The notes under the pieces: generated by a model
The model's input: only the letters and a program-made list of their open reading frames with translations
What the model was told of the DNA's origin: nothing
Databases searched by the model: none
Made by a program: the position numbers and the translations under genes
Part shown: piece by piece, positions 6,894 through 14,638 of the stretch
Layout of the letters: each line of letters begins with the position of its first letter
Position numbering within the stretch: the stretch's first letter is position 1
NCBI GenBank assembly: GCA_049680625.1
Contig: JBAUID010000081.1
Coordinates: forward strand, 1 to 49,862
Direction: 5' to 3'
From: JAUIAI01 sp049680625
GTDB lineage: Bacteria; Pseudomonadota; Gammaproteobacteria; Burkholderiales; Burkholderiaceae_E
Length of the DNA: 49,862 nt

Positions 6894-7852
6894 TAGATTT
6901 CCTTTGACATCTGCGGGTCTATGGTGTCGCGCAAACCATCACCCAGCATGTTGATGGCCAACACAGTAACAGTTAGAAAGATGCCGGGGTAAAAAATTCC
7001 GTGGGGGAAAATCTGGAAAAGATCACGCCCTTCGGCCATGATGTTGCCCCAGGTTGGGGTTTCAGGTGGAATGCCAACCCCGAGAAAACTCAGGATGGCT
7101 TCGAGCAGAATGGCCGAACCGCAGATAAACGTACCCTGGACAATAAGAGGCGCAACCGTATTGGGCAAAATATGGCGCCAAAGAATTTTTGGTGTTGGCG
7201 TGCCAACCGAAATTGCCGCCTCAACATAGGGTTCTTCGCGGACGGACAAAACGATCGATCGCACCAGGCGAACAACGCGTGGAATCTCTGGGATGACAAT
7301 CGCAATAATGACGGTCAGCAGGCTTGCCCCGGACAAGGACACCAGGGCAATAGCCAGCAAAATCGCCGGGATTGCCATCAGGCCATCCATCACCCGCATC
7401 ACAATGGCATCAACCAGGCGAAAGTAGCCAGCCATCAAGCCGATGAACAATCCAATAACTACGCTGATTAAGGCGACGGATAATCCGACCATCAGGGAAA
7501 CACGGGCACCGTAAATCACCCTGGTATACACATCGCGCCCCAATTTGTCGGTTCCCATCTGCGCGACAACCGTATATTTTTCTCCGTCGTCGTTGCGGAA
7601 AGTCATTTCGTGGCCCGGCTCTTTGTTGCGATTACGGACGCTGATTTCGGTCGGGTCAAGCGAGGTCAGCATTTTGGCCGCCGGTACCAGTGATGCAATG
7701 ACGGCAATCAGTAAAGCCCCGATAATCACGCTCGGGTTACGTATTAGCCGGACCCAGATTGACGGTTTATCAATGACATCCAGCGACTCGACTGATTCAG
7801 AAGAAACAATCGTTGCCATTTGAGGTTCGACGGGTTTAACGGTCTCGGTCAT
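6893..7852 (-). CDS. Peptide ABC transporter permease, DppC-like
   Basis: Inner-membrane permease of 319 aa, DppC/OppC type. A cytoplasmic N-terminus and first membrane helix (PSVIIGALLIAVIASL) are followed by a periplasmic loop and the BPD_transp_1 domain with five or so helices. The cytoplasmic EAA loop that contacts the ATPase reads VEAAISVGTPTPKILWRHILPN. The segment EGRDLFQIFPHGIFYPG near the C-terminus is typical of the family. It overlaps both neighbours by 1 bp, so the operon is tightly coupled. It pairs with the DppB-like permease to form the channel. Confidence 0.94.
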   Translation of the reverse strand: MTETVKPVEPQMATIVSSESVESLDVIDKPSIWVRLIRNPSVIIGALLIAVIASLVPAAKMLTSLDPTEISVRNRNKEPGHEMTFRNDDGEKYTVVAQMGTDKLGRDVYTRVIYGARVSLMVGLSVALISVVIGLFIGLMAGYFRLVDAIVMRVMDGLMAIPAILLAIALVSLSGASLLTVIIAIVIPEIPRVVRLVRSIVLSVREEPYVEAAISVGTPTPKILWRHILPNTVAPLIVQGTFICGSAILLEAILSFLGVGIPPETPTWGNIMAEGRDLFQIFPHGIFYPGIFLTVTVLAINMLGDGLRDTIDPQMSKEI

Positions 7853-8793
7853 TAGTAGCGAATCCGCGGGTCGAGGAAGGTGTAGATCACATCGATCAAC
7901 AAATTAATGCCAACATAAAATACTGAGAACAAAATAATCAATGCCTGTACCGTTGGATAGTCCCGCCCCTGAATTGCATCCAGTGTCAGCGAGCCAAGCC
8001 CGGGTATCACAAACACGCTTTCTGTGACAACGACGCCGCTGATTAAAATAGCAACGGCGATGCCGATAATCGTGACAATTGGCACCGCGGCATTGCGAAG
8101 CGCATGCCGCATCAACACTTTGATTTGCGGCAAACCTTTTGCCCGCGCGGTACGCACATAGTCTTCGTTCAGTACCTCAAGAACGCTGGTTCGAGTCATC
8201 CGCGCAATCAAGGCAATAAATATGACAGACAAAGCCGTTGACGGCAGGATGAGCCGGTAGGCCCAGCCGCCGATTCCATCCGCAATATTCTGATACCCCT
8301 GAACCGGGAACCAACCCAGTTTGACTGACAGCACGTAGATCAGCACGTAGCCAATCACAAAGACTGGAACCGAGAAGCCGACCACCGAGAACCCCATGAC
8401 TATCCGGTCGATCCAGGAGCCATGTCGGTAAGCCGCCAGCGTGCCCAGGGGCACAGCAACCAGACAGGCCAGGAAAATAGTAAACAAGGCCAGAGACAAG
8501 GTGGGCTCCAACCCGTCGGCCACCATGCTGATTACCGGCCGCTTATAGTAAAAGGACTCACCAAAATCGCCGGTTAACAAGTTCTTTGCATAAATCGCAA
8601 ATTGAACAAGTAGCGGTCTTTCAAGGCCCAGATCTTCGCGAAGCTTGGCAATGTCTTCTGTGGTGGCCGCATCACCGGCAATATTCGCTGCCGGATCGCC
8701 CGGGGTCAGCCGCAGCATTAAGAACACGATAATCGTGACAACCAGCAGAACCGGAATAGTTGCCAACAATCGCTTTAACAGATATGCAAACAT
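7852..8793 (-). CDS. Peptide ABC transporter permease, DppB-like
   Basis: Inner-membrane permease of 313 aa, DppB/OppB type. It begins with the family N-terminus (YLLKRLLATIPVLLVV, then RLTPGDPA). The EAA loop (YVRTARAKGLPQIKVLMRHA) lies in the last third, and the C-terminus is NLLIDVIYTFLDPRIRY, a DppB hallmark. First gene after the intercistronic hairpin at 8824-8856, so it is probably made at a lower level than the binding protein encoded upstream. Confidence 0.95.
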   Translation of the reverse strand: MFAYLLKRLLATIPVLLVVTIIVFLMLRLTPGDPAANIAGDAATTEDIAKLREDLGLERPLLVQFAIYAKNLLTGDFGESFYYKRPVISMVADGLEPTLSLALFTIFLACLVAVPLGTLAAYRHGSWIDRIVMGFSVVGFSVPVFVIGYVLIYVLSVKLGWFPVQGYQNIADGIGGWAYRLILPSTALSVIFIALIARMTRTSVLEVLNEDYVRTARAKGLPQIKVLMRHALRNAAVPIVTIIGIAVAILISGVVVTESVFVIPGLGSLTLDAIQGRDYPTVQALIILFSVFYVGINLLIDVIYTFLDPRIRY

Positions 8794-8823
8794 ACAGTTG
8801 CGACCAACTCCAATTCAGGATCG

Positions 8824-8856
8824 AAAACGCTGCGCGCACTTAACGCGCAGCGTTTT
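8824..8856 (-). terminator. Intercistronic hairpin between binding protein and permease genes
   Basis: A perfect 13-bp stem (AAAACGCTGCGCG / CGCGCAGCGTTTT) with a 7-nt loop starts 15 bp after the binding-protein stop. The minus-strand arm ends in TTTT. In peptide transporters such a hairpin usually acts as a partial terminator or mRNA-stabilising structure that keeps the binding protein in excess over the membrane parts. It could also terminate the operon fully if the permeases had their own promoter, but none is obvious. Confidence 0.7.
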
Positions 8857-8871
8857 GACTCATCCCGGGCT

Positions 8872-10458
8872 TTATTTAGCCTCTTTCTTGTATCCCCAGA
8901 ATACCGGTACTGGTGACTTGGGTGCACCGGAGATATTCTTACCCATGGCAGTTGGCTGCAGATACTGACCAAGGTGGATATGGGTTGGCACTTCGGCTAC
9001 CCGCATTTGAATCTTCTCGACAATAGCCAGTTGTTTGGCAGGATCAGCCTCGGCCGCGAAGTCATCCCGCAACTTCTGGATCGTCTCATCACATGGCCAG
9101 CCAAATAAAGCCTTTTCGCAAGCAGCATTCAAAAACGGCGTTGTCATCGGACTGGCGTTATCGACAGAATTCCACGCTGTGATAAAGGCATTCCAGCCGC
9201 CATCAGCAGGCGCATCTTTCTTGTTCCGCCGACCAACCAGAGTCTGCCAATCCATTGCCTGCATATCAACCTTCAGGCCGATACTTTCCATAGCCGCCTT
9301 GGCTATCGGCGGCAGTGGCGCCAGGATGGTCAGGTCGGTTGGGTGCATCAACAGGATCGGCGTGCCGTCATAGCCAGCCTCTTTGACCAGTTCGCGCGCC
9401 CTCTTCAGATTGCCTTCAAGCTTGTCTTCAAAACCCTTGTCTGTGGCAAGCGGTGTGCCACAAATGAACATAGCCTTGCAAACCTTAAAGTACTTTTCGC
9501 TGCCAACACCACCGAGTAGAAAGTCTTCCTGCGAAAACGCATACAACAGCGCCTGGCGCATCTTCGGATTGTCAAACGGTTTATGCAACCAGTTATATCG
9601 GAAGGTGTACTGCGAACCAAACGGATTCAAATCGATAATTTGAATGTTGGGGTCTTTTTCCATTATGGGCAGTAAGTCGTGTGCCGGCTGCTCAATGACG
9701 TCGATTTCACCTTTTGACAGGGCATTCATTTTGGTCTGCTGGTCGCGAATAACCTTCCAGACAACCTTGTCAACATTAACCGCCTTACCACCGGACAGTC
9801 CATCCGGCGCTTCATCGCGGGGAACATACTTGGAGAACTTAGCAAACTCAGCCTTGTCACCCGGCTTCCACTCGTCTTTCAAGAAAACAAACGGGCCGCT
9901 CCCGATGTATTCAGTAATCTGTTCACCCGGTGGGGTTGCTGCAATGCGCGCCGGCATGATAAACGGTACGTTTGACGACGGCTTACCCAGCGCGTCAATG
10001 ACCAGACCAGTCGGAGCGTTCATCAGGAACTGAAACGCGTTAGGCCCGGACTCTTTCATCTCTTTGACGAAAGACATCATCTTCTGACCCATCGCGTCTT
10101 TGGCCCCCCATCGCTTAAGCGATGCGATAACGTCGGCGCTGGTAACCGGCTGATCGTCATGGAACATCAGACCATCACGAAGCGTGAAGTCATAAGTCAG
10201 GCCGTCGCCGGAAACTTTATATTCCTTGATCATTTGCGGCTTCACCACACCCTTGGTGTCCATAGCAAACAAGGTGTCATAAACCATGTAGCCATAGTTG
10301 CGCGACATGTAGGCAGTGGTCCAGATCGGGTCAACAATCTTCAAATCTGAGTGCATGTTGACATTCAAGACGGTCTCAGCTTGCGCAGCGCCGGTAGCCA
10401 GCACACTGGCTACGGCAATCGCTTGCACTGAGCGTCGGAATAGCTTGGTCATTGTCAT
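8872..10458 (-). CDS. Peptide ABC transporter periplasmic binding protein
   Basis: Extracytoplasmic solute-binding protein, SBP_bac_5 (DppA/OppA) family, 528 aa. The signal peptide runs to about residue 27 (LFRRSVQAIAVASVLATGAAQA, cleavage after AQA). The mature start ETVLNVNMHSDLKIVDPIW and the internal YDFTLRDGLMFHDDQPVTSADV are classic family motifs. GGAGAA sits just upstream of the ATG. First gene of the operon, divergent from the M81 peptidase gene. The upstream region has an extended -10 element (TGATATAGT, TATAGT at 10572-10577 on the minus strand) but no good -35. The ligand is probably a peptide. Confidence 0.95.
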   Translation of the reverse strand: MTMTKLFRRSVQAIAVASVLATGAAQAETVLNVNMHSDLKIVDPIWTTAYMSRNYGYMVYDTLFAMDTKGVVKPQMIKEYKVSGDGLTYDFTLRDGLMFHDDQPVTSADVIASLKRWGAKDAMGQKMMSFVKEMKESGPNAFQFLMNAPTGLVIDALGKPSSNVPFIMPARIAATPPGEQITEYIGSGPFVFLKDEWKPGDKAEFAKFSKYVPRDEAPDGLSGGKAVNVDKVVWKVIRDQQTKMNALSKGEIDVIEQPAHDLLPIMEKDPNIQIIDLNPFGSQYTFRYNWLHKPFDNPKMRQALLYAFSQEDFLLGGVGSEKYFKVCKAMFICGTPLATDKGFEDKLEGNLKRARELVKEAGYDGTPILLMHPTDLTILAPLPPIAKAAMESIGLKVDMQAMDWQTLVGRRNKKDAPADGGWNAFITAWNSVDNASPMTTPFLNAACEKALFGWPCDETIQKLRDDFAAEADPAKQLAIVEKIQMRVAEVPTHIHLGQYLQPTAMGKNISGAPKSPVPVFWGYKKEAK

Positions 10459-10794
10459 TTACTTCTCCGCGTAGTGGCCAACTGAATCTGCTGATGCAGC
10501 TTTCATTGCCCGATGGGCATATTTGTCGGCCAGGCCTCTCCTCCCTGTCATATTGACCGGGTCTGCAACGGACTATATCAGCCTGAGCAAAATTGAGTAA
10601 ATTGGTTTAAATTTTGAAGGAAATCCATATCATTCGCACCGATGCGCCGCGACGTCTTGTGCCTGGTGCAGGTCTGCACCCGACCGAGGCGCGATCCGCA
10701 CCATCAAAATGGAACATCGACCCTGTGGTGACCATTTTGACCCAAGTTGACCCGATACAGTGCCCGATCAACCTTATTAGAAGCAGGCAGAACA
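10459..10794. promoter_or_regulatory. Divergent promoter region, peptide transporter / M81 peptidase
   Basis: A 336-bp gene-free spacer that must hold both promoters. It contains several symmetric elements: GGTGCAG-GT-CTGCACC (10665-10680, perfect); CAAAATGG (10705-10712) paired with CCATTTTG (10732-10739); and two TTGACCC copies exactly 10 bp apart (10737-10743, 10747-10753). An extended -10 for the transporter lies at 10572-10577 on the minus strand. A shared regulator is plausible, but none is encoded nearby. Confidence 0.45.
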
Positions 10795-12303
10795 ATGGCC
10801 AGAATTGCCGTCGCAGGCATGCAGCATGAAACCAATACCTTCGCGCCGTCCAAAGCCGACTATGATGCCTTTGTCCAGGGCGGCGGCTGGCCGTCAATCC
10901 AGCACGGCGATGCCATTTTCGAAGCCATTAATGGTGCCAATATTCCGGCCCAGGGTGCGGTTGCCGCCCTGCATTCAGCGGGTCATCGCCTGGTGCCGCT
11001 GACCTGGTGTTCTGCATCACCCTCAGCCCACGTGACTGACGACGCTTTCGAGCGCATTGTTGGCGGGATATGCGAACGCCTGACGGCTGCCGGCTCAGTC
11101 GACGGGGTTTACCTGGATTTACACGGTGCAATGGTCACCGAATCGTTTGATGACGGCGAGGGAGAATTATTGCGGCGGGTGCGTGCGGTTGTCGGACCGC
11201 GGGTGCCTGTGGTTGCCAGCCTCGATCTGCATGCGAACGTCAGCCAGCAAATGGTTGATGCATCTGATGCGTTGTCAATATACCGAACCTATCCGCATAC
11301 CGACATGGCGCAGACCGGCACGCGGGCAGCACATTTGTTAATGCGCTTATTGTCAACCCAGCAAGCCTTGCACAAGACGTTTCACCAGTTCGATTACCTG
11401 ACCGGTATTCCGTCACAATCCACCTTTATTGAACCGGCCAGATCGCTGTACGCGCTTCTTGAACAATTGGAAGAAAAAGCAGGCAGCGCCCTGTCGTTCG
11501 CCATGGGGTTTCCGATGGCCGACATCGCAGACTGCGGCATGTCAGTTTTGTCTTACGACGCCGACCGGCGCACCGGCAGGCAATCGATCCGCGTCTTAGT
11601 CGAGGCGATCGAAGCTGCTGAACAAGACTTTGCCATGACCTTATATAGCCCGGATGATGCCGTGTCTTATGCCATGGCGCACGGCACCCCGGGCAAACCA
11701 GTTATCATTGCCGACACTCAGGACAACCCCGGCGCCGGTGGCAATGGCGATACCACCGGACTACTCGAAGCCATGCTCAAGCGCCAGGCCAATGGTGCGG
11801 TGCTCGGACTGCTGATCGACCCGGCATCCGCCGCCCGCGCCCACGAAATTGGCCAGGGTAGCAACGGACATTTTGACCTTGGCGCTATCTCCGGCTTACC
11901 CGGTCACAAACCGGTTAGCGGATACTTTGACGTCGTCCGTCTGGGCGACGGTGTTTTCACATGCACCGGCCCGATGTTTCATGGGTTTCGAATGCAACTG
12001 GGGCCAATGGCCTTACTGCGTCACAACGGGGTCAGCATCGTGCTGGCATCAAAAAAATGCCAGGCGGCTGACCAGGAGATGTTTCGCCATTTGGGTGTGG
12101 AACCGTCACAGCAACGCATCGTTGCCCTGAAAAGCTCGGTGCACTTCAGGGCGGCATTTCAACCCATTGCCCGTGAAGTGATTGTCGCAACCGCACCCGG
12201 CCCTTGTCTGGCGCACCCGGCTGACTTTAGCTGGACCCGACTACGCACCGGAATGCGCCTTGGACCGCTTGGCCAGGCATTTGGCGAATCAGAGTCTGAT
12301 TAA
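10795..12303 (+). CDS. M81 family metallopeptidase (MlrC-like)
   Basis: Protein of 502 aa in the MlrC/M81 family (DUF1485), named after the zinc-dependent microcystin-linear-tetrapeptide hydrolase MlrC. Family segments are MQHETNTF near the N-terminus, LDLHGAM and SLDLHANVS (likely metal-site histidines and aspartates), YPHTDMAQTG, and DNPGAGGNGDTT in the C-terminal half. The ATG at 10795 was chosen over an in-frame upstream start at 10747 because the protein begins MARIAVAGMQHETN and AGGCAG lies upstream. Its position divergent from a peptide importer suggests it processes an imported small peptide or amide. Microcystin itself is not implied. Confidence 0.9.
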   Translation: MARIAVAGMQHETNTFAPSKADYDAFVQGGGWPSIQHGDAIFEAINGANIPAQGAVAALHSAGHRLVPLTWCSASPSAHVTDDAFERIVGGICERLTAAGSVDGVYLDLHGAMVTESFDDGEGELLRRVRAVVGPRVPVVASLDLHANVSQQMVDASDALSIYRTYPHTDMAQTGTRAAHLLMRLLSTQQALHKTFHQFDYLTGIPSQSTFIEPARSLYALLEQLEEKAGSALSFAMGFPMADIADCGMSVLSYDADRRTGRQSIRVLVEAIEAAEQDFAMTLYSPDDAVSYAMAHGTPGKPVIIADTQDNPGAGGNGDTTGLLEAMLKRQANGAVLGLLIDPASAARAHEIGQGSNGHFDLGAISGLPGHKPVSGYFDVVRLGDGVFTCTGPMFHGFRMQLGPMALLRHNGVSIVLASKKCQAADQEMFRHLGVEPSQQRIVALKSSVHFRAAFQPIAREVIVATAPGPCLAHPADFSWTRLRTGMRLGPLGQAFGESESD

Positions 12304-12337
12304 GCACAAGGGGACAGAGGCGGTCAAAAGACATGGG

Positions 12338-13684
12338 TCAGCGATCGCTGGCCGCGATGCCAGCCTGCCGACCCCGCTCAATATTGATACCAGCCAGGAT
12401 CAACAAACCAATCACAAAAAACACTGCCGTTGACAGGATGGCGCGCCGGTGATCCCCACCGGTGGCCAGGGTGATCGTGCCGTAGGTCAACGGACCAATG
12501 ACTGCGGACAGGCGGGTGGCAAACGTCCATAAGCCGTAGAATTCAGCCAGTCGCTGCGCCGGTGCCAATAAGCCGGCAACCGCCCGGCCTGCTGACTGGC
12601 TCGAGCCCATACACAAGCCGGCAAAACATGCGGAGAGCCAGAACAACTGAACAGATTGTTCAGCGCCTGCCAGCCAGGCCAGGACAACCATGATGATCCA
12701 GCCGAACAGGGTCAGCGCCAACGCGAGGCGGTGCCCGATGCGATCCTGGACATAACCAAAAACAAATGCGCCGACTGCCGCCGCAATATTGACCAGGAAG
12801 ATCAGCATCATGGTGTCGCTTTGCACAAATCCCATCACCTCTTGGGCGTAAATTGCGGCCAGGGTGATGACAACCGAAATACCGGCCTGATAGGCGACGG
12901 CGCACCACAGCAGGCGATGAAAGTCGGGGAAATGCCGAAGCTCGAGCCAGTTTCGCCGCAGCTGGCGCAGCGAATCGACAATGCGCTTTGCAATACTCAC
13001 TCCCACGGACGCCGCCCGGGCTTCGTTAGCCCGAGCACCGGCCCTGCCCCGCTCGCGCAGGATCCAGAATACGGGCAGCGATGCGAGCGCAAACACCGCA
13101 GCGGTAATCAACATGGTGGCCGGGACAAAATCTGTGGCCTGCTGGCCGGCGGCCTGGGCCCGGAAGACCCAGGCAAGCGAAAGACCAAGGGTTAACATGC
13201 CGCCGAAATAGCCAAAGCTCCAGCCCCAACCAGACACCTTACCCAATGATTCAGGGCGGGCGAGCTCCGGCAAGAAAGCGGCATTGACGGCTTCGCCAAT
13301 CGAAAAAAAATAGTTCGACACGATGATCAGCACTATGGCCAGGGCTATCGTGCCGGGCTGCGCCAGAGCCAGCCCGGCCGTGGACAAGACACAGCCCACA
13401 GTACAGACAACCAGCACTCGCTTTTTGGCCACGTGCTCGTCAGCCCAGGCGCCAATTGCCGGCGCCGTCAGCATAATCAGCAGTGACGACACCGACATTG
13501 CCAGCGTCCACGCAAAGGTTGCCCAGTCAGCGCCACCGGCCACCACGCCGACAAAATACGCATTAAAAACTGCTGTCAACACAACGGTGGTGTAACCCGA
13601 GTTGGCGAAGTCATACATTGACCAGGCAAATACTTCGCGCCCTTTAACATCCGGCTGCAGGGCTTGCTGATCAAACAGCGCCAT
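12338..13684 (-). CDS. MFS transporter, UMF1 (Atg22-like) family
   Basis: Inner-membrane protein of 448 aa with about 12 hydrophobic segments. The N-terminal signature FAWSMYDFANSGYTTVV and NAYFVG identifies the UMF1 family, which is related to the yeast vacuolar effluxer Atg22; substrates in bacteria are mostly unknown. The ATG at 13684 (MALFDQQALQ) has GGAG upstream. A start 33 codons earlier would overlap the YdcF-like gene and lacks family similarity. It follows that gene by 62 bp on the same strand, so it may be the last gene of a prpE-led operon. Confidence 0.88.
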   Translation of the reverse strand: MALFDQQALQPDVKGREVFAWSMYDFANSGYTTVVLTAVFNAYFVGVVAGGADWATFAWTLAMSVSSLLIMLTAPAIGAWADEHVAKKRVLVVCTVGCVLSTAGLALAQPGTIALAIVLIIVSNYFFSIGEAVNAAFLPELARPESLGKVSGWGWSFGYFGGMLTLGLSLAWVFRAQAAGQQATDFVPATMLITAAVFALASLPVFWILRERGRAGARANEARAASVGVSIAKRIVDSLRQLRRNWLELRHFPDFHRLLWCAVAYQAGISVVITLAAIYAQEVMGFVQSDTMMLIFLVNIAAAVGAFVFGYVQDRIGHRLALALTLFGWIIMVVLAWLAGAEQSVQLFWLSACFAGLCMGSSQSAGRAVAGLLAPAQRLAEFYGLWTFATRLSAVIGPLTYGTITLATGGDHRRAILSTAVFFVIGLLILAGINIERGRQAGIAASDR

Positions 13685-13746
13685 GTGACAGTTCTCCGAT
13701 TTCTGATTACTTTTTATTGAGTGCCGACTCAGTGCCGATTTTCTGC

Positions 13747-14607
13747 CTAGCTTGCCGCAGTTTTCGCAAACGGGCCCAACCATGGTGTCAGGTAGTCACG
13801 CCGCAATCCATACCATATCTGACCGATGATTTCGCGCCACGCGTGTGCCGCACGCTGGCGCGATGTCGTCACCGGTATCCAGTATGACTCATACGGCGCA
13901 CCGAGCCGGCTTAAAAAACCCATCGGCGCCGGAGTGACTTTGATACCCAGCGCCTCGAATGCAATTTTGCTGCGCGGAATATGAAACGCCTGGGTAACCA
14001 GCACAATATGCTTGATCTTTTCGCGTTGCAGCAAACGGGCCGACATGGTTGCGTTGTCCGCCGTGTCGCGTGACGCTTTCTCCGTCCAACGCACGGCGGT
14101 TAATAAGTCTTCGCGCAGCACCCGGGCCATGGTCTGTGCTTCTGACTGGCCGCCGCCGGACGGTTCGCCGCCCGTGGTAAGAATGGGTAAGCCTGTCCAT
14201 CGCGCAATCCGCGCGCCGGCATGAACCCTGGCCAGTGCTTCCGGCGACAAATTGCGTTGATGGGGTTGCTCACGACGATCGTAGGTTTGCCCACCACCTA
14301 GAATCACCAGGGCCTGGGGTGGATCAGCGGCCTTCATCAGGGCGCGGGCATTGGCCTCGGTCAAACCGGGCCCGGCTGCGCCTTCGACTTGGGCCATTAA
14401 CCAGCGCGAGCCTGGGGGAATGGACGACAGGTACAACGCCAGAATCGCCAACAATGCCAGCCCGGTGCCGAAGTTGCGCCCGTGGCGACGCCAGCGGGCA
14501 ATCAACACACCCAGCACGGCCAGCGTGACAAATCCGTTCGGTGGCAACAGCACTTCTTTTGTGAACTGCTTTAGCTTGTACACAACTTCCGGATCGAGTT
14601 CTATCAT
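13747..14607 (-). CDS. YdcF-like DUF218 protein (ElyC/SanA family)
   Basis: Protein of 286 aa with two N-terminal hydrophobic segments (about 24-37 and 47-62) followed by a DUF218 domain. Family motifs are ALVILGGGQTYDRRE, LPILTTGGEPSGGGQSEAQ, ASRDTADNATMSARLL and IVLVTQAFHIPRSKIAFEALG. ElyC and SanA in this family affect envelope integrity and peptidoglycan or undecaprenyl metabolism, but the biochemical activity is not settled. It lies 31 bp downstream of prpE and upstream of the UMF1 transporter, all on the minus strand. Confidence 0.88.
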   Translation of the reverse strand: MIELDPEVVYKLKQFTKEVLLPPNGFVTLAVLGVLIARWRRHGRNFGTGLALLAILALYLSSIPPGSRWLMAQVEGAAGPGLTEANARALMKAADPPQALVILGGGQTYDRREQPHQRNLSPEALARVHAGARIARWTGLPILTTGGEPSGGGQSEAQTMARVLREDLLTAVRWTEKASRDTADNATMSARLLQREKIKHIVLVTQAFHIPRSKIAFEALGIKVTPAPMGFLSRLGAPYESYWIPVTTSRQRAAHAWREIIGQIWYGLRRDYLTPWLGPFAKTAAS

Positions 14608-14638
14608 CCGCCGCGCCTTATGGGTGATGTCAACTGTA

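Noticed and set aside
10747..10794. Upstream in-frame start of the M81 peptidase
   Set aside because: The extra 16 residues have no family similarity and overlap regulatory-looking repeats; the ATG at 10795 has a better context.
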